A stretch of 64,000 nt of DNA from the NCBI RefSeq assembly GCF_050485565.1, contig NZ_JBJHBQ010000001.1:124001-188000 (forward strand), read 5' to 3'. Source of the DNA: Glycocaulis sp050485565 (GTDB lineage: Bacteria > Pseudomonadota > Alphaproteobacteria > Caulobacterales > Maricaulaceae). Each line of letters starts with the position of its first letter. The stretch's first letter is position 1. Position numbers and translations under genes: made by a program. This document shows, piece by piece, positions 32,277 through 41,557 of the stretch. The notes beneath the pieces were generated by a model that was not told the DNA's origin, did no database searches, and saw only the letters and a program-made list of their open reading frames with translations.

Positions 32277-33908
32277 GTGACAGAAACGAGCCCTGCGACG
32301 CGCGCCGGAAAACGCGGTGCCATGACCCGCTTTCTTGATGGTGTGGAGTGGCTGGGCAATCTCCTGCCACACCCCGTCACCCTGTTTGCGATCCTGGCAG
32401 GCATGATGATCCTGGCGTCGGGGCTGTTCGGCGGGGTTATGCAGGTCGCGGTGGAAGACCCGCGCCCGGATGGCGCGGCCGGGCGAGCCGCCGACGGCAT
32501 GATCCGCGCGGTCAGCCTGATGAATGAGGACGGCTTCCGGCGCATCTTCACCAGCCTCACCACCAATTTCACCAGCTTTGCGCCGCTCGGCGTCGTGCTG
32601 GTGGCGATGCTGGGCGTCGGCGTGGCGGAAAAATCCGGGCTTTTGTCCGCCGCCGTGCGCTCCATCGTGCTGGGCGCGAACCGCCACACCGTTACCGTGG
32701 CGGTGGTGTTTGCAGGTGTGCTGTCCAACACCGCTTCGGAGATGGGTTATGTCGTGCTGGTGCCGCTGGCAGGCGCGGTGTTCTACGCGCTGGGCCGCCA
32801 CCCGCTTGCCGGCATGGCCGCGGCGTTCGCGGGCACGTCGGGCGGATACAGCGCGAACCTCCTGATCGGCACGATTGACCCGCTGCTGGCGGGCATCACG
32901 ACCGAGGCCGCGCAGCTCATCGATCCGGGCTATGTCGTCTCGGCCCCGGCCAACTGGTATTTCATGGTGATCTCGACCTTCATGATCACGATCATCGGGT
33001 CGCTCGTCACCATCTTCATCGTCGAGCCGAAGCTGGGCAAATATGATTCCAGCCGCGCCGACCCGGCCGTGCTCGACAAGAACATGATGCAGCCGGTCTC
33101 GCGCGAAGAGAAGAAGGGCCTTGTCTGGGCCGGGATCGCCTCGCTGGCCGTGTTCGCGGCGATGGCCTGGACGCTGATGCCTGAGATTGATCTCGCCGGC
33201 TGGCTGCCGGGCTGGGGCGCGCTTCGCAATCCCGATACCGGATCGATCTTCCAGCAGGCTCCCTTCTTCATCGGGTTTGTGACCTGGATATTCCTGTTCT
33301 TCCTGATTGTCGGCTTTGCTTATGGCCGCGCCGCCGGGACGATGAAGAATGATCGCGACGTGATTGACGGCATGGCATCTGCCATCTCCACGCTCGGGCT
33401 TTACGTGGTGCTGGTCTTCTTCGCCGCCCAGTTCGTCGCCTTTTTCGGCTGGTCGAACCTCGGCGCGATCACCGCCGTCACCGGCGCGCAATTCCTGCAA
33501 GACACCGGCCTGACCGGGCCGGCCATCTTTATCGGCTTCATCCTGATGTGCTGCTTTGTGAACCTGATGCTGGGTTCGGCCAGCGCGCAATGGGCGGTGA
33601 CCGCGCCCATCTTCGTGCCGATGCTGATGCTGGTGGGTTATTCGCCGGAGGTGATCCAGGCCGCCTACCGGATCGGGGACTCGTCGACCAATATCATCAC
33701 GCCCATGATGAGCTATTTCGGCCTGATCCTCGCCTGGATGACGCGCTATGACAAAAATCTGGGGATCGGCACCATCATCGCGATGATGCTGCCCTACTCG
33801 ATTGCTTTCCTTCTCAGCTGGATAGCGCTCTTCTTCCTGTGGACGTTCGCGCTGGGCATGCCGGTCGGGCCGGGATCGCCCACCTTCTACGAAATGCCGG
33901 TCGGCTAG
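32277..33908 (+). CDS. AbgT-family transporter
   Basis: Inner-membrane transporter of the AbgT family; members import p-aminobenzoyl-glutamate or export sulfonamides. The 543-residue product has about 11-13 membrane segments and family motifs VEWLGNLLPHPVTLFAILAG, LGVVLVAMLGVGVAEKSGLL, FAGTSGGYSANLLIGTIDPLLAGITTEAA and NLMLGSASAQWAVTAPIFVPMLMLVGYSPEVIQAAYRIGDSSTNIITPMMSYF. The start is GTG 32277 or ATG 32322; the latter removes 15 unconserved residues. Its stop abuts that of the convergent DUF900 gene. Substrate cannot be assigned. Confidence 0.92.
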   Translation: MTETSPATRAGKRGAMTRFLDGVEWLGNLLPHPVTLFAILAGMMILASGLFGGVMQVAVEDPRPDGAAGRAADGMIRAVSLMNEDGFRRIFTSLTTNFTSFAPLGVVLVAMLGVGVAEKSGLLSAAVRSIVLGANRHTVTVAVVFAGVLSNTASEMGYVVLVPLAGAVFYALGRHPLAGMAAAFAGTSGGYSANLLIGTIDPLLAGITTEAAQLIDPGYVVSAPANWYFMVISTFMITIIGSLVTIFIVEPKLGKYDSSRADPAVLDKNMMQPVSREEKKGLVWAGIASLAVFAAMAWTLMPEIDLAGWLPGWGALRNPDTGSIFQQAPFFIGFVTWIFLFFLIVGFAYGRAAGTMKNDRDVIDGMASAISTLGLYVVLVFFAAQFVAFFGWSNLGAITAVTGAQFLQDTGLTGPAIFIGFILMCCFVNLMLGSASAQWAVTAPIFVPMLMLVGYSPEVIQAAYRIGDSSTNIITPMMSYFGLILAWMTRYDKNLGIGTIIAMMLPYSIAFLLSWIALFFLWTFALGMPVGPGSPTFYEMPVG

Positions 33909-35111
33909 TTATGGCTGGCGCGCGCCGGTGCCTTCAATGGCGCCGGCGGCAGCGGCCGCGGGTGCCAGAATGATCTCGGTTGCCTGGCGCACCACATTGA
34001 CCGAAAGACTCAAAGGCCCGCGCACACCGCCGGCCTGAGCCGCAGGCTCCACCCCGAAATCGCGCGTGCCGGAAAACAGGGCGATCAGCTGGGGCGACAT
34101 GGTCAGCGTGGAATGGCGCATCGGGTCGGCGGTGTTGAAGCCCGACACATCCACGACCGTAAGACGCAGATCCGCCACTTCCTCCACCGAGCGCAGGGAA
34201 CCCAGCCGGTCGGTCTGGCCGCGCAGCACGGCTGAGGCCCGCAAGGCGCGGTCACGGGTGGAGGTGAAGACGATGAAATCAATGTCGGATGCGTCGCCGA
34301 TTGTAGCGAGCTGGCTTCGGAAAACATCGACGCTGAGATCAGGCGACATCAGGGCCACCTGGCCAATACGCGCCAGCACCTCGGTCTCGCCCGCTTCAGA
34401 CAGGTCACGCAGCGCCTCGAGTGTCAGCATCGAGCCCATGGAATGGGCGATAATCATGATGCGGTCCGCCTGCGCGCGCGTCGCAAGGCGCAGCGTGTCG
34501 GCCAGACCGTCCCGGTTGATGAACACGCTGTCGAGATCATAGGCATAAAAACGCGGATCGCCCGCGCTCGGCCAGGCAAAATAGAGCGGCACGCCGGGTA
34601 TCTCGAAATCGTGCATCATCTGGGCAAACCGGAACAGGCCGCTGCCAAAGGTTTCATTATAGCCGTGAACGAAGACGACAAGGATGCGCTCTTCCTCGTC
34701 CAGCTGGGACAGCTTGCGGTTCAATCCGCCCAGAAAGGCGTCCTGCCCGTCCAGCGTCTCTGCAAAGGCCAGGGTGAAATGGCGCATCGGGTCCGGCGTG
34801 CCGCGCGGATAGCGGATGCGGCCCGGCTCGCGCTCGGGCGGAATCGAAACCGTATGCACCCCGTAGCTGAGCGATTCTGAACGTTCGCGGCCAAACAGCG
34901 TGGCGTCGTGCACAGGCGCCCGGCCGGATACCGTCATTATGGGCTGCTGGGCGACCTCGCGGGGGAGCTCGGCAAATTCGGTAACGCTCAAGGTTGGCGC
35001 ACACGCGCTGGCCATACCCAGAGCCAGCATGATGCCAGCTGTCCGGGCAAGCCGGGTCAGCCCTGCCGGGACCGCATCTGCCGCAAGGCAAAGATATCTG
35101 CTGACATCCAT
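33909..35111 (-). CDS. DUF900 alpha/beta-hydrolase lipoprotein
   Basis: The 400-residue protein belongs to the DUF900 esterase-like hydrolases. It carries ILVVFVHGYNETFGSGLFRFAQMM (oxyanion region) and the nucleophile elbow IMIIAHSMGSMLTLEAL with the catalytic Ser. A hydrophobic N-terminus ends in a lipobox-like ASAC (Cys37), so it is probably a lipoprotein. The start at 35111 overlaps the upstream ParA-like gene by 55 bp; using Met28 instead would leave too short a signal, so the long overlap is kept. Function is unknown; substrate lipid or cell-wall ester is speculation. Confidence 0.82.
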   Translation of the reverse strand: MDVSRYLCLAADAVPAGLTRLARTAGIMLALGMASACAPTLSVTEFAELPREVAQQPIMTVSGRAPVHDATLFGRERSESLSYGVHTVSIPPEREPGRIRYPRGTPDPMRHFTLAFAETLDGQDAFLGGLNRKLSQLDEEERILVVFVHGYNETFGSGLFRFAQMMHDFEIPGVPLYFAWPSAGDPRFYAYDLDSVFINRDGLADTLRLATRAQADRIMIIAHSMGSMLTLEALRDLSEAGETEVLARIGQVALMSPDLSVDVFRSQLATIGDASDIDFIVFTSTRDRALRASAVLRGQTDRLGSLRSVEEVADLRLTVVDVSGFNTADPMRHSTLTMSPQLIALFSGTRDFGVEPAAQAGGVRGPLSLSVNVVRQATEIILAPAAAAAGAIEGTGARQP

Positions 35112-35755
35112 CGGAAAAAGCCGCCATCCTCGAGGAATACCGAGGCGATATTGGTGTCGCCCGGCTCGAAGTGGAAGACTTCGCGTAAAGCCCGCGAGAA
35201 GGCAAGCGCTGGCGCGATCCTGACTGAATGTCCGCGGAAAGCGTCGCGTATCCGCAACGTCTGATCGTCGCTGAATACCTGATTGGGTACCAGCATGATC
35301 CGGGGACGATGACCGGTTGTTTCCGCCATGCGGCTTGCGGCCTCTTCCAGCTCCGGCAGATAGGCTTTGGTCGCCATGATGTCGGCGTCTGATACCGCCA
35401 CGGGGACGAATATCGCATCGGGCTGGATGGCCGGCAGCATTGTTCCGGCAGGGAAGCCCGCTGGCGTATCCACAAACAAGACGTCGCTGGCCGAACGGCG
35501 GGTGTCCAGAGCAGAGCGCACGGCATCGGGCGCAACCTTGTGCCCCTCGCCGTGCTCGTCAGCCAGATAATAGGACTGCACACCGGAGCCGGAAAAACGG
35601 CGCACGGCATTGTACGTGGTGCGCAGGCGATCGAAATCGATCACGCACACACGCAGATCGTATGTCGCGGCAAAATGGATGGCGCTGAGAAAGGCCAGCG
35701 TGCTCTTTCCCGCACCACCCTTGGCATTTGCGAACATAATGGTGGTGCAGCTCAT
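35057..35755 (-). CDS. ParA/Soj-like ATPase (division of labour with bactofilin unclear)
   Basis: The 232-residue protein has the deviant Walker A motif of the ParA/MinD class, FANAKGGAGKSTLAF, followed by RVCVIDFDRLRTTYNAVRRF (A' motif) and DVLFVDTPAGFPAG (Walker B). No helix-turn-helix domain or partner ParB gene is seen, so it is an orphan positioning or regulatory ATPase rather than a plasmid partition system. Start at 35755 (MSCTTIMFANAKGG) follows AAGG; an ATG at 35773 is the alternative. It sits between bactofilin (46 bp upstream) and the DUF900 gene on one strand, an apparent operon. Confidence 0.88.
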   Translation of the reverse strand: MSCTTIMFANAKGGAGKSTLAFLSAIHFAATYDLRVCVIDFDRLRTTYNAVRRFSGSGVQSYYLADEHGEGHKVAPDAVRSALDTRRSASDVLFVDTPAGFPAGTMLPAIQPDAIFVPVAVSDADIMATKAYLPELEEAASRMAETTGHRPRIMLVPNQVFSDDQTLRIRDAFRGHSVRIAPALAFSRALREVFHFEPGDTNIASVFLEDGGFFRWMSADIFALRQMRSRQG

Positions 35756-35801
35756 CGCCTTACCATCCTGCATCCCTCAACTGGCACTGCCGGTGCGCAG
35801 A

Positions 35802-36311
35802 TCAGGATTCGCTGTCGCTGCTATCGCTGGCCGCCGGTGTATCAGCCGGCTTCGGGGCCGAACCCGTGTCACGGGCCGATTGCGAGATCGCAGAGCGCAG
35901 ATTGCTCAACGAAGAGCTGCCCTCGGTGCGCGTGGCGCGCCCTTGCGTGTTGATCTGACCAATCAGCTGGGCGCCTTCATGGGCTTCCAGCGAGCCATAG
36001 GTGATCTGACCCTCAATGCGGCCGGCTTCGCGGATGGTCAGCTTGCCGGACAGCACCAGCGTGTCTTCCACACTGCCCATGATATCAGCGGTTTCGCTGG
36101 AGATGTCGCCTGCGACATGCCCTTTCTCGCCGACGATCAGGTGTACCGCGCGCAGCTTGCCGCTGAACTGGCCGTCAATGCGGGCCGCGCCGTCGACATC
36201 GAGGACAGCCCCTTCCACGGAGCATTTTTCGCCCATGAAGAAGGCGAGTTCTTCGCCATTGTCGGGAATGCCAATCTTGGCAGGTTTGGAAGTGGTAGAG
36301 GAATTGCTCAT
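35802..36311 (-). CDS. Bactofilin (polymer-forming cytoskeletal protein)
   Basis: Bactofilins polymerise without nucleotide into filaments that recruit cell-wall enzymes, for example at stalk bases or poles. The 169-residue product has a short N-terminal tail, then the DUF583 beta-helix: SVEGAVLDVDGAARIDGQFSGKLRAVHLIVGEKGHVAGDISSETADIMGSVEDTLVLSGKLTIREAGRIEGQITYGSLEAHEGAQLIGQI, regular 16-20-residue rungs with Gly turns. The C-terminal tail is disordered and Ser/Asp-rich. First gene of the run with the ParA-like ATPase and DUF900 protein. Confidence 0.92.
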   Translation of the reverse strand: MSNSSTTSKPAKIGIPDNGEELAFFMGEKCSVEGAVLDVDGAARIDGQFSGKLRAVHLIVGEKGHVAGDISSETADIMGSVEDTLVLSGKLTIREAGRIEGQITYGSLEAHEGAQLIGQINTQGRATRTEGSSSLSNLRSAISQSARDTGSAPKPADTPAASDSSDSES

Positions 36312-36524
36312 GAGGGGACCCCAGCTCTTTTGTGATTTATCGCAGTGCTAGCCGATAGGCGGGTACTTATCCAGCACCGGACTGAGTGCAAGAGCAAGCC
36401 CCTGACACCATTATTAACAACTAGGTGGAGTCCCGCCGCTGGCATACCCGCGAGGTGCTCGCGCCAAACTCAGGCGCCTGAGCCGGGCAGCGCAGCGCGC
36501 GCCCAGGTGATTCCCCTGCCCTGG

Positions 36525-36938
36525 CTAGTTCACACCGCGCAGGAACTGATTGGCGCTATTGGGAATGCAGGGCTGGCCGTTAAAGGCGGAATTGAAGGTG
36601 CCGTAAACCACGCCATAGCTGCCGGGCCGGGTCGTCGAGGTATAGCCCCGGCCATTATTGGCCCAGGCCGGACACAGATTGGCCGCCGGCGCGTAGACGG
36701 GCGCCGGTGAATAATAACCAGATTGATGACCCGGATAGCTGCCAGCGGGACGCTCTGCATATCGGCGTATCGCGGCGCGCTGGCGCGCCAGGCAGGCGCT
36801 GTCATACCCGGCAAAGCTGCCATCGTGCCGGTAGACCGAGCACAGCTCGTAATCGCCGGGAGACAGGCTCTGGGCTTCAGCCATATCGGCGAATGCCAGC
36901 GTGGCAAGGCCGATAGCTCCCATACACAACCGAAACAT
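36525..36938 (-). CDS. Secreted protein of unknown function
   Basis: The 137-residue product starts with a signal peptide (MFRLCMGAIGLATLAFADMAEA) and the mature part is Gly/Tyr/Pro-rich with four cysteines (ELCSVY, SACLAR, NLCPAW, QPCIPN), likely two disulfides in the periplasm. No family recognised. The ATG at 36938 follows GGGAG at 8 bases. Neighbours are the bactofilin gene and the RND pump, both on the same strand with wide gaps, so no operon is indicated. Confidence 0.7.
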   Translation of the reverse strand: MFRLCMGAIGLATLAFADMAEAQSLSPGDYELCSVYRHDGSFAGYDSACLARQRAAIRRYAERPAGSYPGHQSGYYSPAPVYAPAANLCPAWANNGRGYTSTTRPGSYGVVYGTFNSAFNGQPCIPNSANQFLRGVN

Positions 36939-37093
36939 GAGCACGACTCCCAATCCGCTAAACCTGTTCTGACGGCGCAGCAGTCAGCGTGAGCATCGGC
37001 ACATGAACACGCGCTGAACGCAACCGACCGCCGGCGAATTGCCCACGCTGGCTTGCGAGAGACACGCACAGCCAGGTTTGCGGCATGCGCGGG

Positions 37094-40000
37094 TCACCGC
37101 CCCGTCATCAGCGATGTCAGCCTGCGTGAGGTGCCGTCCACGATCAGGTAGAGGCTGGGGATCACGAGCAGGGTGAGCACGGTCGCTACCAGAAGCCCGC
37201 CGATCACGGCGAGCGCCAGCGGCTGCATGATCTCTCCGCCCGGCCCGGCACCGAAGGCCAGTGGCGACATGCCAAGCGCTGTGGTGGCTGTGGTCATCAG
37301 AACGGGCCGCAGGCGCGCCGTGCCTGCAGAGACCACCGCACGCGCCGGTGACAGGCCACGCTCCCGGCGGCCCTTCTCGATATATTCCACCAGCAGGATG
37401 GCATTGTTGACCACAATGCCGATCAGCAGGATCGCGCCGATCATTACCGGCGCGGACAGAGGCGTGCCGGTCAGCACCAGTGCCAGCACCACCCCGGTTA
37501 TCGCCAGCGGTGCGGTCGCGAGGATAACCAGCGGATTGGAGACGCGCTCATACTGCACGGCCATCACCACGAAGACGAGGAAGAGGGCGAGCAGGACAAC
37601 GGTGGTCAGCTCCCGGTTGGTTTCCTGAATGGTTTGCCACTGGCCTTCGAAGACGAGGCCGATCTCGTCTGGCAGGTCCATGTCTGCCAGCCGCCCCTCG
37701 ACCTCCTCCATCACCGTGGAAACATCGGAGACGGCGGTATTGATCTCGCCATTCACCCGCACCACGCGGTTCTGGTTATCGCGCTCGATATGGGCAGGAC
37801 CGGCGCCAAGGCTGATCGTGGCGACATCGCCAAGGCGCACCGGTGCACCTTGGGGGCGGAAGAGGATCAGGTTGGCGAGCGCCGTGCTATCGCCGGTCTG
37901 GCTGCGTGGCAGGCGCACGCGCAGCTCGTATTCCTGCGCATCGGCCATGAAGCGGGTCGGTACCGCGCCATCGACCGCAGCACGCACGGCTGCGCCGATC
38001 TCGGAGGTACGAAGGCCCAGCGCGGCCGCTCGTTCGGTGTCCACGCTGATGCGCATGAGCGGGCTTTCATCCTCGCGGCCAACTTCTACACCTTCGAGGC
38101 CGCGGATGCCCTGCAGGCGTGCGCTGATCTGGCGCGCGGCCTGGCGGGAGATGGTGAGGTCCTCGCCAACCACCGAGATGGAGAAACTGCCCTCGCCGGG
38201 GCCGAAATTGAGCCCTGAGATCGACGGTGGGCGGACCCAGATGCGCGCGCCGGGAATATCGAGGGCCTCAAGGGCCTCGCGCATGTTCGCGACCCACACA
38301 CCGGCGGGCATTTCAGGCCGCTCGCGCGCATCGGTCAGCTGCACCCGGATATTGGACGTGCCGGGGCGTTCATTGACGATGCCGCCGCCCAGATGTCCGC
38401 CAACCAGCGTGAACATGGACTGCACATACGGGTCCGCGCCCAGAACCGCTTCGATCTGCCGGGCGGCAGCGTCGGTCTCGTGTGGCGGGCTGCCCGGCGG
38501 CAGGGACAAGCGCACAGAGACCTGGCCATCATCGACTTGCGGCAGAAACTCCGTGCCAAGATTGGAGCCCAGCCAGAGCGATCCGGCAAAAACCGCGAGG
38601 GCCGCGGCGATGACGGCTGCCCGCCAGCGCAGCAGGCGCGGCAGCACACGCCGGTAGCGGCGGCGCAGGAACTGCACACCGCCATCGAAGGCCCGGATCG
38701 GGCGTGATCTTGCCAACCCGCTTTCGAACCGCGCACGGCTGACAAGCACGGCCAGCATCGGGGTGAGGGTGAGCGCGGCGGCGAGCGTAGCGATGATGGC
38801 AAAGGAGATGGTCAGCATCAGCTCGCGGAAGATGAGCGCGGCGAGGCCGGTAATCAGCAGGAAGGGCACCACGGCGGCGAGATTGGTTAGCGTGCCTGCG
38901 ATGATCGCACCGGCCACTTCGCCTGCCCCGTCATGAGCCGCGCGCTCCGGGTCCTTGCCCAGCTCCTGCCGGTGCCGGTGAATGTTTTCCAGCATGACGA
39001 TGGAGTTATCGAGCAGGAGGCCGACACCGAGCGCCAGCCCGCCCAGCGAAATGATGTTCAGGGTCAGCCCGCCCAGCCCCATCATCACGAACGTGGCCAG
39101 AAGGGCGATGGGTATGGCCAGCCCGATCACGAAGCTGCGCCGCAGGCTGCCCAGGAAGAAGAGGACAAACACCATGGCCAGCACACCGCCCAGAATGGCG
39201 GCGCTCGCTACCGAGCTGACGGCGGACCGGATGAAAAAGGCCGTGTCGCCGATCACCTCGAAGACGATATCGTCAGGGATGAAGCCGGAGCGGGATAGCT
39301 GGCCGATGGCGTCATTGATCTCGTCGACGACCTCGACCGTGTTGGCGCCGGGCAGTTTGAAAACGGAAACCTGCACGGCAGGCGTGCCGTCGAGCCTGGC
39401 AAACAGGCGCTGCGCGCGATGGCCGTCGCGCACCTCGGCCAGCTCTGACAATGGAATGCGCCGTCCATTCCCGCTCGGCAGGTTGATCAGCACATTGGCG
39501 ACATCTTCAGCGGAGGTGAAAAGCCCGTCGGTCTTGGCCATGACATCAAAGCTGGCGGACGTTACCCAGCCTGCAGCGATATCGACATTTTCATCGGCCA
39601 GCGCGTCGATCACGTCCTGCATGGACAGGCCGTAGGAGGCCAGCCGGTCCTGATCGACCAGAACCTCCATCTCGCGCACCTGACCGCCCGCCGCTTCCAC
39701 GCCGGACACCCCGCCAATAGCCAGAAGCTGGGGCGCGAGACGGCGTTCCACCCATTCATTCACCTCAACTTGCGAGCGGGTGGGGGAGCTGAAGCCGGCT
39801 GTCCAGACCGGAGCCTGGGACGGGTCACGCTTGTAGATACGCGGCGGCTCGATACCCGGCGGCAGCTGGGTACGCGCCAGCTCCAGATAGCGCGACGCAT
39901 CCTGGAGGGCGATATCGAGATTGGTGCCGTAATCGAAGTGCAGATTGACGTTCGTGCGGCCTTCCGACGCCCGGCTGTCTATCCGGATAAGGTTCTCGGT

Positions 40001-40240
40001 GGCAGCCAGATTGCTTTCCAGCACCCGCGTGATCTGCTGCTCCATCACTTCGGGAGCGGCGCCCGGATAGTTCACCGTCACGGTGATCTGCGGGTATTCG
40101 ATCCGGGGCAGGAGATCGACGGGCAGGCGGGTAACAAAGAACAGGCCCAGCACCAGCACGACAGATGCAATCGCCAGCGTGCCGACCGGCCTGCGTATGG
40201 CGTGATGGACGATGCCGCCACGCTGGGAAGGCTCAGCCAT
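37094..40240 (-). CDS. RND-family efflux pump, inner-membrane transporter
   Basis: The 1048-residue protein is a full-length AcrB/HAE1-type RND transporter: TM1 segment RRPVGTLAIASVVLVLGLFFV, porter domains with YPGAAPEVMEQQITRVLE, TM4 GGLALGVGLLLDNSIVMLENI, and TM10 ILLIGIVVNNAILLVEYIEKG. In TM4 the second Asp of the AcrB pair is Asn, and the TM10 Lys position is Asn; this LDN/VNNAI pattern is common in a large RND subclass and is not a defect. Only 3 bp separate it from the membrane-fusion protein gene upstream. Drug, lipid or metal substrate is not assignable; no outer-membrane factor gene is adjacent. Confidence 0.93.
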   Translation of the reverse strand: MAEPSQRGGIVHHAIRRPVGTLAIASVVLVLGLFFVTRLPVDLLPRIEYPQITVTVNYPGAAPEVMEQQITRVLESNLAATENLIRIDSRASEGRTNVNLHFDYGTNLDIALQDASRYLELARTQLPPGIEPPRIYKRDPSQAPVWTAGFSSPTRSQVEVNEWVERRLAPQLLAIGGVSGVEAAGGQVREMEVLVDQDRLASYGLSMQDVIDALADENVDIAAGWVTSASFDVMAKTDGLFTSAEDVANVLINLPSGNGRRIPLSELAEVRDGHRAQRLFARLDGTPAVQVSVFKLPGANTVEVVDEINDAIGQLSRSGFIPDDIVFEVIGDTAFFIRSAVSSVASAAILGGVLAMVFVLFFLGSLRRSFVIGLAIPIALLATFVMMGLGGLTLNIISLGGLALGVGLLLDNSIVMLENIHRHRQELGKDPERAAHDGAGEVAGAIIAGTLTNLAAVVPFLLITGLAALIFRELMLTISFAIIATLAAALTLTPMLAVLVSRARFESGLARSRPIRAFDGGVQFLRRRYRRVLPRLLRWRAAVIAAALAVFAGSLWLGSNLGTEFLPQVDDGQVSVRLSLPPGSPPHETDAAARQIEAVLGADPYVQSMFTLVGGHLGGGIVNERPGTSNIRVQLTDARERPEMPAGVWVANMREALEALDIPGARIWVRPPSISGLNFGPGEGSFSISVVGEDLTISRQAARQISARLQGIRGLEGVEVGREDESPLMRISVDTERAAALGLRTSEIGAAVRAAVDGAVPTRFMADAQEYELRVRLPRSQTGDSTALANLILFRPQGAPVRLGDVATISLGAGPAHIERDNQNRVVRVNGEINTAVSDVSTVMEEVEGRLADMDLPDEIGLVFEGQWQTIQETNRELTTVVLLALFLVFVVMAVQYERVSNPLVILATAPLAITGVVLALVLTGTPLSAPVMIGAILLIGIVVNNAILLVEYIEKGRRERGLSPARAVVSAGTARLRPVLMTTATTALGMSPLAFGAGPGGEIMQPLALAVIGGLLVATVLTLLVIPSLYLIVDGTSRRLTSLMTGR

Positions 40241-40243
40241 CGG

Positions 40244-41305
40244 CTAGCCCCTCCATCCGACGATCCGCACAAGCTGGCCCTCGGTAAGCTCGGACGGGTT
40301 GGTCGCCAGCACCACCTCGCCCTCTTCCAGCCCGGAGACAATCTCGACCCAGTCGCCGCGTGCGACGCCGCGTTCCACCACGCGGTATTCCAGCCGGTCA
40401 TCGGTGATCACGAACAGATAGTCTACGTCATCCTCGTGCTCGAGCGCAGTCACCGGCGCAGCGATCACATCGGGCCGCGGGTCAATCGCCATACGGACCC
40501 GGCCGAGAAAGCCGGGGCGGACCCCGCGCGTCTCCGATCCTTCTGGCAGGGCGATCTCCACGGTGACAAGGCGTGTATCGGCCTCGGCCGTCGGGAAGAT
40601 GCGCCTTATCGTACCCTCCACGCTATTGCCCGGCATGGCATCAAGCAGGATTGGCGCGGACTGTCCCGGGCGAAGATGGACCACATCCAGCTCGGAGACA
40701 CCGATGCGCATGACGAGAAGGTCCATCGCGGTCAGTTCAAACAGAGGGTCCTGTGCCTGCACGCCCTCGCCGGGTTCGACATGGCGCGCTGTCACGACCG
40801 CATTCATTGGCGCGCGCACCTCTCCAAACCCGATGCGGGTAGACCACACAGCGGCATCGCGCTCGGCCACCTGAAGTTCAAGGCGCGCCGCTTCGTAGTC
40901 CGCCGTGGCCATCGTCCCGCGCTCGCGTAGCTGCGAGGCGCGTTCATAGGCGCGGCGGGCCTGTTCCCGCTGGGCTTCGATGCGGGCGAGTTCAGCGCGC
41001 TGCTCGCTCATATCGATACGCGCCAGAAGCGCTCCGGCCTCGACACGGTCTCCCGCTTCGACGAGCACGTCATCGACGATCCCGGCCGTGCGGCTCGCCA
41101 GGCGTGAACGTGAATAGGGTTCAACGACCGCAGAGGTGGCGAGCTGGCGTGACAGATCGCGCCGGATGATCTCCGACGCCGCGACGGGCTGGCGGTATTC
41201 GCCCCGTCCTCCGCTGGAGCCGTTTTCAGCCGCGCTGTCGGAGCCGCACGCGCCAAGCAGCAGCATGGCAGCTGCAAGCAGACTTATCGGGGCGGTCCTG
41301 ATCAT
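40244..41305 (-). CDS. RND efflux periplasmic adaptor (membrane-fusion) lipoprotein
   Basis: The 353-residue protein bridges the RND pump and an outer-membrane channel. It has a lipobox LLLGAC (Cys20), a barrel-sandwich region (SRLASRTAGIVDDVLVEAGDRVEAGALLARID), a helical hairpin of about 60 residues (AELARIEAQREQARRAYERASQLRERGTMA) and the second lipoyl half GEVRAPMNAVVTARHVEPGEGVQ. It is the first gene of a two-gene operon with the RND transporter. No TolC-like gene lies in the window. Confidence 0.93.
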   Translation of the reverse strand: MIRTAPISLLAAAMLLLGACGSDSAAENGSSGGRGEYRQPVAASEIIRRDLSRQLATSAVVEPYSRSRLASRTAGIVDDVLVEAGDRVEAGALLARIDMSEQRAELARIEAQREQARRAYERASQLRERGTMATADYEAARLELQVAERDAAVWSTRIGFGEVRAPMNAVVTARHVEPGEGVQAQDPLFELTAMDLLVMRIGVSELDVVHLRPGQSAPILLDAMPGNSVEGTIRRIFPTAEADTRLVTVEIALPEGSETRGVRPGFLGRVRMAIDPRPDVIAAPVTALEHEDDVDYLFVITDDRLEYRVVERGVARGDWVEIVSGLEEGEVVLATNPSELTEGQLVRIVGWRG

Positions 41306-41557
41306 CGGCGCTCCGTCAGCGGGTAGCCTTGTGATGGGGTAGCGCGCGGGTCAGCAAGCTACGCGAGCAGCGCCCTGCAAGCGGGCGTCAGCGCTATACT
41401 GTCGTCCTTCAGCCCTGAGTTTCAAGGTTTTGCCGGTGCTCATAACGCAAGCGTTATGTCGCCACGGGCTTTCAGGCGGAGCGAGGCAGGCACCTTTCAC
41501 CCGTCGGCAGGTGCCGCTAAAGCTAGCATCTGGAACCCACACACAGGCGGTCCGCAC

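Noticed and set aside
37094..40240. Loss-of-function in the RND pump because TM4 Asp and TM10 Lys of AcrB are replaced
   Set aside because: The LDN and VNNAI patterns are normal for a large RND subclass, so no defect is inferred.
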